Below, piece by piece: positions 1 through 8,715 of a DNA stretch of 64,000 nucleotides. A program made the position numbers and the translations under genes. The notes beneath the pieces are model-generated. The model was not told the DNA's origin. It did no database searches and saw only the letters and a program-made list of their open reading frames with translations. Source of the DNA: an uncultured Halomicronema sp. (GTDB taxonomy: Bacteria > Cyanobacteriota > Cyanobacteriia > Phormidesmidales > Phormidesmidaceae); the NCBI GenBank assembly GCA_937899725.1, contig CALCCA010000074.1, positions 21,896-85,895 of the forward strand. The letters are read 5' to 3'. Position 1 is the first letter of the stretch. Every line of letters starts with the position of its first letter.

Positions 1-321
1 CGACACCACCAAGCTTGCCCGGCCAGCCAAATTGACATGAGGCCAATCAGCGAGGCATCGAGGCGATGAAACCATTCCAGAAACACCCGCAAGTTCATCT
101 GCTGGCTGGGCACCAACTGGCCGTAGCACAGGGGCCAATCGGGGCAGGCCAAGCCCGCATTCATCACGCGGGTAGCGCTGCCTACAGCCATGAGAGCCAG
201 CGTCGCGATTGCGAGCTTCCAAACCAATCGCCGAATCCGCACGGGGGCAGCGATCTTGGCAGTTTCAGAGGGCTGATGGTGAGAATCCGACGCAATATCA
301 AAGGGAATGTTGGCTGACATA
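1..321 (-). CDS. ctaA: Heme A synthase (CtaA/COX15), N-terminal part, cut by window edge
   Basis: Reading the reverse strand from an ATG at 321 gives 107 residues that run off the window edge. CtaA oxidises the methyl group of heme O to make heme A for the aa3-type terminal oxidase in the membrane. The visible part has a polar N-terminus of about 35 residues, a first membrane segment near residues 36-52, then the motif RVMNAGLACPDWPLCYG with the paired cysteines typical of this family. This is followed by QQMNLRVFLEWFHRLDA, which carries the heme-ligand histidine in the EWFHR context. A second membrane segment begins just before the edge. The cyanobacterial form of these motifs makes the identification firm. 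The rest of the gene, and any ctaB partner, lies outside. It is divergent from the amylase gene. Confidence 0.9.
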
Positions 322-816
322 AACTCAGTTAAGTGCAATCAAAAATCCCGGCACCAGCCGATCAGTTGAGTTGAGCGATCGCACGCGATCAAAATCAAAA
401 TCGTTAGATCTATCACTGGGTGGATTGCTATCACTTTAGGAAGCCTGATTTTAATTCCGTCGAAGCTTTAGGGTTTTCTTCGGAATCTGTAGCAAAAACC
501 GATAACTTTCATGACGATTCGTGAAGTCTTTGCCGACAGGTGACTCCGAACATTGAGCGGATTGTATCGGCCATCACTTTCCACTGATCGGGGCATGCCG
601 TCAGACTTGAGGTCGGTAGTATGCTGTTGGCGCAATAAAAAGTCGACTGGCTGATGTGGGGTGGCTAAGGGCAACAACCGCTCACTCCTTTGGCCTTAAT
701 CTGGTCGGCGTGTGCTTAAGCCCGGCGCCACTCTGGCGACTGCAGGCCGTTAGTTAGCTGTTGATTAGTCGTTCGCGTAGCTTGCCGGTTCTGGTTGAAT
801 CACTTGTCCTTTCGTA
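322..816. other. Intergenic region between divergent ctaA and amylase genes
   Basis: These 495 bases must contain the promoters of both flanking genes. There is an AT-rich stretch at about 385-475. A reverse-strand open frame of 69 codons (468-677) has no recognisable domain and no clear ribosome-binding site, so I do not call it a gene. I see no RNA gene. Confidence 0.5.
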
Positions 817-2481
817 ATGCCCATTGCCATGTCATCTCCCTTTCAAACCCTTAAAGAACAATTCAGCGCGATCGGTAAAACATTGGATGCTGAGACCCGC
901 GACGCCGCGACATTTGCTCTGCAAGATTGGGTCGGGACGAATGCCGCCGCGATCGCTGACAAGAAAGCGCCTGCTGAGTTCAACGGCACGATGATGCAGT
1001 GGTTTCACTGGTACATTCCCGCCGATGGTACCCATTGGCAAAAGCTCAAAGCCGATGCCCAAGAGCTGGCTGCCGCCGGATTTACCGCGCTGTGGTTGCC
1101 CCCCGCCTATAAAGGCATTGGCGGTAGTTATGACGTGGGTTATGGCGTCTATGACTGGTTTGACCTGGGTGAGTTCAACCAACGAGATACCGTTCGCACC
1201 AAGTACGGCACTAAGGACGAATATGTCGATGCGGTGCAAACCTGCCGCCAGCAGGGCATCCAAATCTACGCCGATGTTGTTTTCAATCACAAAATGGCGG
1301 CTGACTACGAAGAAGAGTTTGAGGCCATTCCCTACGATCCGCGCGATCGCAACCGCCCCCTGGGTGCAGCGCGCACCATCAAAGCGTGGACGGGATTCAA
1401 CTTTCCCCAGCGCGGTGACAAATATTCCACGATGAAGTGGCACTGGTACCACTTCGACTCTGTCGATTACAACAGCTATGAGCCCGACTTCAAAGCCGTC
1501 TGGAAAATGGCGGATAAAAGCTTCGAAACCAAAGTGGATCTAGAAGGCGGCAACTACGACTACCTGATGGGCAGCGACCTCGATATCAACCATCCCGAAG
1601 TGCGGGGTGAGCTGAACTATTGGGGCGAATGGATGCTTGATGAGATTGGCGCTGATGGCTTTCGCCTGGATGCGATTAAGCACATCAATGGCGACTTTTT
1701 TAACGCCTGGCTCGACCATTTAGAGGCGCATACGGGCCGCGATTTGTTTTGCGTCGGCGAGTATTGGACCTACGACTTTGGCACCCTGAGCTGGTATATC
1801 GGCAATGCGGGCGGACGACTCAACCTGTTTGACGCGCCTCTGCATCACAACTTTCACAAAGCCAGCAAGGCGGGTGGCCATTACGATATGCGGCGACTAT
1901 TTGACGGCACCCTGATGCAGGAGCTGCCCCTGTTTGCCGTGACGCTGGTCGAAAACCATGATACTCAGCCCCTGCAGGCGCTGGAATCGATTGTAGAAGC
2001 TTGGTTTAAGCCCTTGGCCTATGCCATCATTTTGCTGCGTGAGCAGGGCTACCCCTGCGTGTTTTATGCCGATTACTACGGCGCTCATTACACAGACCAA
2101 GCTCCCGATGGCAACGTCTACGAGATCTGGATGGACTCCCATCGATGGATCCTTGATCGCCTGCTGTTTGCTCGAAAAAACTTTGCCTATGGCCCCCAGT
2201 ATGACTATCTTGACCATTTCAACACCATCGGCTGGACGCGCCTCGGGACGGAACATCACCCCTATGCCCTGGCGGTCATTTTGAGTGATGGCCCGAGCGG
2301 CAGTAAGTGGATGGAAGTCGGCAAGCGGCACAAGGTCTTTTTTGATATCACCGGCCATATTAAAGAACCGATTTATACGAATGAGCATGGCTGGGCAGAG
2401 TTCCGCTGCAACGGCGGTTCTGTCTCGGTGTGGGTCGAGCAGAATCCGCTATTGGCTGAACTCGCCGGGGTTGGCGGGTGA
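817..2481 (+). CDS. Cytoplasmic alpha-amylase, glycoside hydrolase family 13
   Basis: The 554-residue protein hydrolyses alpha-1,4-glucans. The (beta/alpha)8 barrel begins at about residue 56 (GTMMQWFHWYIP), and the family 13 conserved regions follow in order. DVVFNHK lies at 153-159. GFRLDAIKH follows, with D285 as the likely nucleophile. VGEYW carries E315, the likely acid/base, and VENHDTQ carries D382, the transition-state stabiliser. There is no signal peptide, so it probably acts on storage glycogen or maltodextrin in the cytoplasm, like the liquefying GH13_5 type. A C-terminal beta domain ends near 545. An alternative ATG at codon 5 exists. It stands alone, and a second GH13 enzyme lies 1.7 kb downstream. 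Substrate specificity within GH13 cannot be settled from the motifs alone. Confidence 0.92.
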   Translation: MPIAMSSPFQTLKEQFSAIGKTLDAETRDAATFALQDWVGTNAAAIADKKAPAEFNGTMMQWFHWYIPADGTHWQKLKADAQELAAAGFTALWLPPAYKGIGGSYDVGYGVYDWFDLGEFNQRDTVRTKYGTKDEYVDAVQTCRQQGIQIYADVVFNHKMAADYEEEFEAIPYDPRDRNRPLGAARTIKAWTGFNFPQRGDKYSTMKWHWYHFDSVDYNSYEPDFKAVWKMADKSFETKVDLEGGNYDYLMGSDLDINHPEVRGELNYWGEWMLDEIGADGFRLDAIKHINGDFFNAWLDHLEAHTGRDLFCVGEYWTYDFGTLSWYIGNAGGRLNLFDAPLHHNFHKASKAGGHYDMRRLFDGTLMQELPLFAVTLVENHDTQPLQALESIVEAWFKPLAYAIILLREQGYPCVFYADYYGAHYTDQAPDGNVYEIWMDSHRWILDRLLFARKNFAYGPQYDYLDHFNTIGWTRLGTEHHPYALAVILSDGPSGSKWMEVGKRHKVFFDITGHIKEPIYTNEHGWAEFRCNGGSVSVWVEQNPLLAELAGVGG

Positions 2482-2729
2482 CTCGATCCCCCTGGGTAAC
2501 GGTGGATGTTGCCAGCGATCGCACTGAGTCGATGGCGGCTGCCGCGACTGCACTCATGCGCCATGGGGGACTGCCTTAACCGAGGGCTGAAGTATCCGCC
2601 GCTGATTGCCTGGCTGGCTCCGTAACTGGCCGGTTTGCCACCTTTGGGGGCAGTCGCGGGTGAGAAAAAAGACGAGGCTACTATCCGAAACAGGCACAAA
2701 ATTTTTAGCGCTAACTGGGGAGCGATCGC

Positions 2730-3395
2730 ATGGCCACTTATTTAGTTACCGGCACCAGTCGCGGCATTGGCTACGAATATTGCCGGCAGCTGCAACAGCG
2801 CGGCGATGACGTCATCGCCGTTTGCCGCTCTAGCTCGGCAGAGCTGGATCAGTTGGGCATTCGAGTGGAAACTGGGGTTGACATCACCTCGGACGCGTCA
2901 GTTGCGGAGCTGGCGAACAAACTGCAGGGCATTGAGCTGGACGTACTGATCAACAATGCGGGCATTATCAACCGGGTAAGTCTAGACAATCTCGACATTG
3001 AGAGTATTCGCCAGCAGTTTGAAGTGAATGCGATCGGGCCCTTGCGCTTTACCAAAGCCCTGCTGCCCCACCTCAAGACCGGTAGCAAAGTTGCTTTGAT
3101 GACCAGCCGCATGGGCTCTATTGACGACAACACGTCGGGAGGCTCCTACGGTTACCGCATGTCGAAGGTTGCACTCTCGATGGCGGGTAAGTCTCTGTCC
3201 CATGATTTAAAGCCTGAAGGGATCGCGGTGGCGATCTTGCATCCGGGCTTGGTTAGCACGCGCATGACGGGCTTTACTCAAAACGGCATCACGCCCGCCG
3301 CATCGGTCAAAGGGCTGTTGGCGAGAATCGACGCGCTCACCCTCGACAATACCGGCACGTTTTGGCACAGCAACGGCGAAGTGCTGCCCTGGTAG
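2730..3395 (+). CDS. Short-chain dehydrogenase/reductase (SDR), C-factor-like
   Basis: The protein has 221 residues, the short classical SDR size. The nucleotide-binding motif TGTSRGIG is at 7-14, NNAG at 75-78, and the catalytic YxxxK is Y142-K146 with a serine near 126-130. The sequence resembles the small oxidoreductases related to Myxococcus CsgA/C-factor, which use NAD(P)H on unknown carbonyl substrates. The ATG follows GGGAG and a HIP1 site at good spacing. It lies between the two GH13 genes on the same strand, but gaps of about 250 and 820 bases argue against one operon. The substrate is unknown. Confidence 0.88.
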   Translation: MATYLVTGTSRGIGYEYCRQLQQRGDDVIAVCRSSSAELDQLGIRVETGVDITSDASVAELANKLQGIELDVLINNAGIINRVSLDNLDIESIRQQFEVNAIGPLRFTKALLPHLKTGSKVALMTSRMGSIDDNTSGGSYGYRMSKVALSMAGKSLSHDLKPEGIAVAILHPGLVSTRMTGFTQNGITPAASVKGLLARIDALTLDNTGTFWHSNGEVLPW

Positions 3396-3631
3396 TGCCG
3401 CAACCGGTCAGAAAAGTTAATCAGACAAGTCGCGCACTTAGAGATGGGCTTGAACAGTTTGCTCCCCTTGCCCTGGGACTCCCTGGCGTTGTCAAGATTG
3501 TCGGGGGAGTCCGCATCACTGAGGATTGGATTACCCCGCTGCTGGGTTGAGGTTTACCGTCTTTTTTATAAACTTCAATCACCGGGGAGATAAACAATCA
3601 CATTGGCGCGATCTGGTATTCCATTCTCCAC

Positions 3632-3727
3632 TACGATGCGCCCTTACTGTTTTAGGACTACCCCACGGCGATGCGACGGGTGATCTACACCACCAATGTC
3701 ATTGAGTTGCTCAACTGCTTGCTATAA
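3632..3727 (+). pseudogene. Remnant of an IS256-family transposase
   Basis: A short reading frame encodes YPTAMRRVIYTTNVIE followed by LLNCLL and a stop at 3725. This matches the conserved IS256/Mutator transposase signature, in which a YP dipeptide precedes an R-x-IYTTNAIE-x-LN core just after the third catalytic region. A TAG at 3653 interrupts the frame directly upstream, and the frame closes right after the motif. No further transposase sequence or terminal repeats are apparent. I read it as a fossil insertion-sequence fragment. The match is short, but this motif is highly specific. Confidence 0.7.
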
Positions 3728-3758
3728 AGGAGAAACCAATAGTTCAACGAGAGACGCT

Positions 3759-3974
3759 ATGAAAGGTCGCAAAATTCCGTTCGTGATTGGATTGGTGCTG
3801 CTAAGCAGTACGGGCGGAGCCGCGATCGCCCAAACTGATCTACCGTTTCTGCTCAAAGAAGCCGCCCTGATGTTGCCTCTGCAGGTTGCTGCCCTGAGTT
3901 ATGTCGTCTGGTATTGGCGAGGCCGCGATCGCTCTGACCGTTCCCGTTCGCACAACAACATCAAATCGGTTTGA
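3759..3974 (+). CDS. Small membrane or secreted hypothetical protein
   Basis: This is a 71-residue open frame starting at MKGRKIPFVIG. It has a hydrophobic segment at about 6-24 ending in AIAQ, which looks like a signal peptide or first membrane helix, and a second hydrophobic stretch at about 34-50. The tail is basic and hydrophilic (WRGRDRSDRSRS). The frame extends upstream without a better start. No family is recognised. It lies just after the IS256 fossil and 250 bases before the glucosidase gene. It may be a real small membrane protein, but coding potential is not certain. Confidence 0.45.
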   Translation: MKGRKIPFVIGLVLLSSTGGAAIAQTDLPFLLKEAALMLPLQVAALSYVVWYWRGRDRSDRSRSHNNIKSV

Positions 3975-4220
3975 CCTTCTGTAAGTCAACCAGGCGACCT
4001 GATTGTCCGCGCGACGCCGCTGCTCGCGGCTGCCAGCGATAGTCAACCTCTGGCGTCGGGTGAACGGCCAAAGGGGTTGGCGCTGGTCGGCCAGGCGATC
4101 GCGATCGTCCGTTAGTCGATGTTTCAGGCATTCAACCATCAAAACTCATGCTTTTTCCAGATTGACGACCCCATAAAGCATGATGCTAGGCTAACGCTGC
4201 ATTCGTAACGCAGGATTTTG

Positions 4221-5912
4221 ATGATGGTGAAGGCCGCGCCGACAGACAGTCATTGCTGGTGGGAAACTGGCGTCATTTATCAGATCTATCCCCTCACCTT
4301 TGCCGATGGTAACGGCGATGGCACGGGCGATCTGCGCGGCATTATTCAGCGACTCGATTATCTGAATGATGGCCAGCCTGATAGTCAACAGTCCCTGGGC
4401 ATTGATGCGATTTGGCTATCGCCGGTCAACAAGTCACCCATGGTCGATAACGGCTATGACATCGTTGACTATAAAGACATTTGTCCCACCTTTGGCACGC
4501 TGGAAGAGTTTGACGAGCTGCTTGAGCAGGCCCATCAGCGCCGTATCAAAATCATTCTCGATTTGGTGGTCAATCATACCTCTGACGAGCATCCCTGGTT
4601 TGCTGAGTCGGCGGCGAGTCCAGACAACCCCAAAGCCGATTGGTACCTGTGGCAAAGCCCCATGGAAGGACAAGACCGCCCCAACAACTGGCAGTCCTAC
4701 TTTGGCGGCACCGGCTGGACCTACTGCGAGGCGCGAGGGCAGTTTTATTTCCACACGTTTAATAAAAACCAGCCTGACCTCAACTGGCGCAATGCCGAAG
4801 TGCGCGCGGCAGTGTACGACATCGTGCGCTTTTGGCTCGATCGCGGTGTCGATGGCTTTCGGCTCGATGCCTCTAGCGTATATAGCAAAGACGCTTACTT
4901 TCGCGACAATCCGTTGAAGTATGGGGCAACGGACAAAAATGTGTACAACAATTACCATCACCTTTACGACAAAAACCTGCCCGATAATCACCAAATCATT
5001 CGCGAGATTCGAGCCGTCATTGATGAATATGGCGATCGCGCTCTGATTGGCGAAACGTTTATCGATAATCGCCTCTACGATTCCGTTATCTTTCACGGTG
5101 TCAATAACGAAGAGCTGCATCTGCCCATTACCTTCGAGTTTCCCTTTAGCCCGTGGTATCCAGGCTATCTACAGCGCGAAATCGAAAAGAAAGAAAAGGT
5201 CACTCCTGAGGGCGCTTGGCCCTGCTACTTTCTCGACAACCACGATATTCCTCGGCACCTATCGCGCTGGGTTGAGTGCAGCCTGTGTGTGGACCCGCAA
5301 GCGATCGCCAAAGCGGCGGCGACGCTGTTGCTCACCGTGCGCGGCACGCCCCTGCTTTACTACGGTCAAGAGCTGGGCATGGTCGATAACACTGACATTC
5401 CCGAAGACAAGCTGCAGGACAAGGCGGTCACCCAAAGCGACGAAGGCGACACCCCGCCCCCCCGCGACGGAGCACGCACTCCCATGCAGTGGGATGATTC
5501 GGCCCAGGCTGGTTTTAGCTTTGGCAAAGCGGTCGAATCCTGGCTACCGGTGCATGAAAATTATCCCGAGGTCAATGTGCAGCAGGAGCTGCAGGAACCT
5601 GACTCGATTTTGAATTTCTATCGGCGGCTGCTACAGGTGCGCAAGCAAAGTGCGGCGCTGCAGTGGGGTGATTGGCGATCGCTGATTCACTATCCCCATG
5701 AGCACATGGTGTATCTGCGAGAGACCGATACAGAAACGGTACTGGTGGCGATCAACTTCTCCTATGAGCAGCCGCTGACGATGGATGTGTCAGTTGGGCG
5801 AGAAGCCTGGACGGTGCTGCTCTCGACGGAGTTTGAGGCCAGTAAACTCATCGACCTGCCAGACAATCTGCAGGCCTTTGAGGTGTCAATTCTGCAAAAG
5901 ACTCACGCCTAA
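4221..5912 (+). CDS. Alpha-glucosidase / oligo-1,6-glucosidase type GH13 enzyme
   Basis: The 563-residue protein starts with WWETGVIYQIYP and has DGNGDGTGDLRGI, a calcium-binding loop typical of the exo-acting GH13 alpha-glucosidases. The conserved regions are DLVVNHTS, GFRLDASS with nucleophile D216, LIGETF with acid/base E278, and DNHDIPR with D342. The stretch GARTPMQWD near the C-terminal third is another hallmark of this subgroup. There is no export signal. It likely trims small maltodextrins, isomaltose or sucrose-type glucosides in the cytoplasm, complementing the upstream amylase. TTG at 4218 and ATGs at 4221 and 4224 are possible starts; I take the first ATG. The exact linkage preference cannot be read from sequence. 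Confidence 0.9.
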   Translation: MMVKAAPTDSHCWWETGVIYQIYPLTFADGNGDGTGDLRGIIQRLDYLNDGQPDSQQSLGIDAIWLSPVNKSPMVDNGYDIVDYKDICPTFGTLEEFDELLEQAHQRRIKIILDLVVNHTSDEHPWFAESAASPDNPKADWYLWQSPMEGQDRPNNWQSYFGGTGWTYCEARGQFYFHTFNKNQPDLNWRNAEVRAAVYDIVRFWLDRGVDGFRLDASSVYSKDAYFRDNPLKYGATDKNVYNNYHHLYDKNLPDNHQIIREIRAVIDEYGDRALIGETFIDNRLYDSVIFHGVNNEELHLPITFEFPFSPWYPGYLQREIEKKEKVTPEGAWPCYFLDNHDIPRHLSRWVECSLCVDPQAIAKAAATLLLTVRGTPLLYYGQELGMVDNTDIPEDKLQDKAVTQSDEGDTPPPRDGARTPMQWDDSAQAGFSFGKAVESWLPVHENYPEVNVQQELQEPDSILNFYRRLLQVRKQSAALQWGDWRSLIHYPHEHMVYLRETDTETVLVAINFSYEQPLTMDVSVGREAWTVLLSTEFEASKLIDLPDNLQAFEVSILQKTHA

Positions 5913-6418
5913 CTGCTCCGATCAGAATCCCATAGTGTCGGATCAAATTAGCTCTACGATTGAGCCCTCGCAACTGACTATGGCGACGGGTGCGATTAGT
6001 CGCAGCGGTTGTCAGAGATACGTAGATAGCTGTGTCAAAAGTAACAGTATGTTGCTAGTAACTTGTGTCATGGCTAATGCTGGGCATGGCCGATGCATTA
6101 TCAAGAAAATCGAAGGAGCCAGATTTGTCGTGCTGCCTGTGAGCATTGCGAGCAAGCTCATAGGCAGCCCACTTATTTGATCTACAGGATCTAGAAAATT
6201 CAGCAGTATCAGATGCTTGAACCGTAATGCCTCAGTCTTAATGCGGCAGTAATTCTCTGGAGAAAGCGCATTCAGCTTGGCTTTATCTGAGGAAAACCAG
6301 ATAAAGAATCCGTGAGTTCACAGTGGCTTCGGCTGATCCCCATCAAACTTCACCGTAGCTTCGCCTAAGTGCATTCGTTCATCTCTATCGTATTTATAGA
6401 TACATGGAGAAGACAACG
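5913..6418. other. Intergenic region with one perfect hairpin
   Basis: This region of about 500 bases contains no convincing gene. At 6281-6306 there is a perfect 9-bp inverted repeat (CTTTATCTG / CAGATAAAG) with an 8-base loop. It lies about 110 bases upstream of the PEP-CTERM gene. It could be an operator or a 5' untranslated hairpin. No poly-T follows it, so a terminator is unlikely. Confidence 0.5.
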
Positions 6419-7132
6419 ATGCGCATTGATCTTTTGGCCCTGGGAGCGGCGGCTGTGATTCCGGTGGCGATCGCCGCTCAACCGGCCTCTGCAGCAAAAT
6501 TTTCCTATGATTCTCAATCCATTGGCGGCAACCAAAATGTTGGCGTTCATAAGTCCATCACCACGACCTATGACACCCATAGCGAAGTGCTGACCTGGTC
6601 TTCTACCTTTGCTGAGAAGAACGGTAAGCTGGCGGATGGTGCTTGGTTGGTGCTGAGTGAAGGCCCCAATCCGAAAGGAGACAAGCAAGAGTACACGATG
6701 TTCTATCTGGACGGCGTGGCCGAAAAGCTGACCGCTTACACCTACAACGGTCGTAACGGCAGCAACAGCTGGCAAGACAGCAACAGCGTCTATCTAGATT
6801 CTTGGGACTTAGATGTCAGCACTGTGGGCAATGAGCGGACTTTCAGCTTTGCGGTTGACATGACCGATATCAACAGCCGGACGGATCTGGGCAATGACTG
6901 GAAAGGCACGTTTTATGAGGAGAAAATCGGCATTTGGTTCCACGGTGTGGCTGACGTTGATGCGACATACAACGCCTCTCACGAGTTGACGAAGTTCAAC
7001 TACAGCAGCCAGGGCTGGTACGACACCGCTAACGAAGATGCGGAGAAAGTGCCGGAGCCTTTCCTCGCAGTGGGATTGGGCGCTGCAGCGGCCTTTGGTG
7101 CAGTGCGTCGTAAGCGCTCTGCTGCGGTTTAG
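6419..7132 (+). CDS. PEP-CTERM sorting domain protein
   Basis: This 237-residue exported protein has a signal peptide (hydrophobic 4-22, cleavage after PASAA). Its middle region is beta-rich with many Ser, Asn, Thr and Asp. The C-terminus is KVPEPFLAVGLGAAAAFGAVRRKR: a PEP triplet, a hydrophobic helix and a basic tail. That is the PEP-CTERM signal recognised by exosortase, which would release the protein to the surface or exopolysaccharide. I chose the ATG at 6419 because GGAGAAG lies nine bases upstream. An ATG at 6404 overlaps that ribosome-binding site. The internal domain is not recognised. No exosortase gene is in the window. A rho-independent terminator follows. Confidence 0.88.
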   Translation: MRIDLLALGAAAVIPVAIAAQPASAAKFSYDSQSIGGNQNVGVHKSITTTYDTHSEVLTWSSTFAEKNGKLADGAWLVLSEGPNPKGDKQEYTMFYLDGVAEKLTAYTYNGRNGSNSWQDSNSVYLDSWDLDVSTVGNERTFSFAVDMTDINSRTDLGNDWKGTFYEEKIGIWFHGVADVDATYNASHELTKFNYSSQGWYDTANEDAEKVPEPFLAVGLGAAAAFGAVRRKRSAAV

Positions 7133-7257
7133 AACTGAGAAGTTGTCCCATTTGACCTGATGGGGCAGCTCTCCTTGAGAATGTAGAGAATAACCTCTAA
7201 CTAACCTCAGCACCGGCAATCAATTTGCCTTGAGGACTGTTTGGACTGTCACCCTGC

Positions 7258-7288
7258 CCTCGCTTGTCATTGACGAGCGAGGTTTTTT
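7258..7288 (+). terminator. Rho-independent terminator after the PEP-CTERM gene
   Basis: A perfect 7-bp stem (CCTCGCT / AGCGAGG) with an 11-base loop is followed directly by six T residues. It lies about 125 bases after the stop codon of the PEP-CTERM gene and before the convergent nucleotidyltransferase gene. Confidence 0.8.
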
Positions 7289-7316
7289 CGTTATGAGTGG
7301 GGGACTGGCAAGCGGA

Positions 7317-7904
7317 TTAAAAGTCGTCATCAGCAGCAGGTTGAATATCTTGTTGCGCGAGATCTTGCCAGACGGCTAAAACTTCTGCGCTAGCCTGTGC
7401 GTTTTGCAGGGTATTCGCAACCAAACTGGGATTCTCCTTGAACTCTGGAAAAGTCAGCAGCAGCATAGCAATATCTCGCCAGTCTGTTCCCGCTTTCGGT
7501 TTGCCTCGGCGTTTATAAAAGGCAATAACTTTCTGGGCAATTAGGTCAGCCGGAGCAATTATCAATACCCCTTCAATTCGTTTGAAACTGGGTAGCTGTT
7601 CAACTGTTCTAATATCAATTAAATGGCGATTTCCTGATTTTTGCAGTTGATAGACTCGATAGCCCAGACCGGTTTTAACTTCCCTCACTCGCACAGCAAT
7701 CTGGAATTGCTCAGACAGCATTTGCCGAATTTCTTCCGCTAGATCAGTGGCGTTTAAGGCTAATAGGTCAATATCCTGAGTCATACGCGGCTCACTGACC
7801 CAGGCATTAACTGCTTGTGCGCCAAACACCACAACGTCTTCACGATTTTGCAAAAACGCAAACACTGCAGCTTGAATCGTTGCTAGTGGCAGAGTTTCAC
7901 CCAT
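7317..7904 (-). CDS. AbiEii-like nucleotidyltransferase, solitary
   Basis: The 195-residue protein has the nucleotidyltransferase core VVVFGAQAVNAW followed by RMTQDIDLLA, giving the D-x-D metal pair D44 and D46. The next conserved part, LIAQKVIAFYKRRGKPKAGTDWRDI, has the lysine and Asp pattern of the AbiEii/AbiGii (DUF1814) family. Members are toxins of type IV toxin-antitoxin or abortive-infection pairs, or uncharacterised transferases. The start at 7904 is preceded by CAGGAG; an in-frame ATG 13 codons upstream is less likely. No AbiEi-type antitoxin gene lies on either side, so a toxin role is not shown. Moderately AT-rich codon use suggests possible transfer. Confidence 0.72.
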   Translation of the reverse strand: MGETLPLATIQAAVFAFLQNREDVVVFGAQAVNAWVSEPRMTQDIDLLALNATDLAEEIRQMLSEQFQIAVRVREVKTGLGYRVYQLQKSGNRHLIDIRTVEQLPSFKRIEGVLIIAPADLIAQKVIAFYKRRGKPKAGTDWRDIAMLLLTFPEFKENPSLVANTLQNAQASAEVLAVWQDLAQQDIQPAADDDF

Positions 7905-8074
7905 CGCAAACTCCTGAAATGTCAGCACGCCTGCATTCAGCATGAATCGTATTTATCTCGTTTGGTCAGATTACTAGCTTTATCCTATCGGGATTGCTAA
8001 CGACAAGCATCCTCTGCCCTAATCGCGGTTGCAGAATTCTAATCACTTAGCGCTTTGAATGAACTTTTGCGGTA

Positions 8075-8599
8075 CTAAACTGTTTCAGGCACCTGTCGGC
8101 TTTGAGCCAGGTCAGCCAAACTCATCTGCTCGTATTTCTCAAAGGGTTGATGGATCCAGGGGTTGTCGGCGAGATATTGGGCGTAGTAGTCCGGTTTGGC
8201 CGAAGAGCATTCCTTTTGCCAAATGACGGCAGTGCGAATCTCATCAATGTAGAAGCCAAATTTATGCTCTAGCCACTTGATGCTGCGTTCCAACGTGGCT
8301 CCCGAATCCACGAGGTCATCCACTAATAAAACCCGGCTGCCGAGGTTCGCCGTGGTCATGCTGATATCGCGGGAAAAGGTGACAGTGCCACGGGTTTGAT
8401 TATTTTCGCCACCATAGGAAGCAGTTGATAAAATAGCCAGCGGTGCATCATATAGACGACAGAGAATGTCGCCGACGCGGAGCCCACCTTTGGCGAGGCA
8501 AACGATTTGATTAAACTCCCAGCCTGACTCGTAAACTTTGAGGGCCAGGGTTTCAATGAGGGTGTGGTACTCGTCTAAGGTGACGTAAAGGTCAGACAT
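8075..8599 (-). CDS. Phosphoribosyltransferase (xanthine/hypoxanthine type)
   Basis: The protein has 174 residues starting at MSDLYVTLDE. The PRPP-binding motif VLLVDDLVDSGATL is at about 90-103, and the PPi loop AKGGLRVGD is at about 36-44. The size and the C-terminal segment with several aromatic residues suit a purine salvage enzyme of the Gpt/HprT-like group, which makes a nucleoside monophosphate from a base and PRPP. The open frame continues upstream, but GGAG lies about 13 bases before the chosen ATG, and homologues of this type start here. It is divergent from the symporter gene, with a shared control region of about 115 bases. Confidence 0.82.
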   Translation of the reverse strand: MSDLYVTLDEYHTLIETLALKVYESGWEFNQIVCLAKGGLRVGDILCRLYDAPLAILSTASYGGENNQTRGTVTFSRDISMTTANLGSRVLLVDDLVDSGATLERSIKWLEHKFGFYIDEIRTAVIWQKECSSAKPDYYAQYLADNPWIHQPFEKYEQMSLADLAQSRQVPETV

Positions 8600-8715
8600 A
8601 GGGGCGATTGTTCTCCGAACAGGCTTTGCCAACGCAACAGTATAAGCAGCAGCAAAACAAGATTGAGCCATGATACAACCTGATATGCTCATCCTACTGA
8701 AGTGAGGGATATGGA

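Noticed and set aside
468..677. Reverse frame of 69 codons upstream of the amylase; a PVDFLL string vaguely recalls IS6-family transposases
   Set aside because: Only six residues match, the rest shows no transposase motif, and there is no ribosome-binding site.
832..1452. Long reverse frame inside the amylase gene
   Set aside because: It is antisense to a strongly supported GH13 gene and has no family signature.
3362..3550. Forward frame of 62 codons overlapping the SDR end
   Set aside because: No recognised domain, no ribosome-binding site, and composition typical of non-coding sequence.
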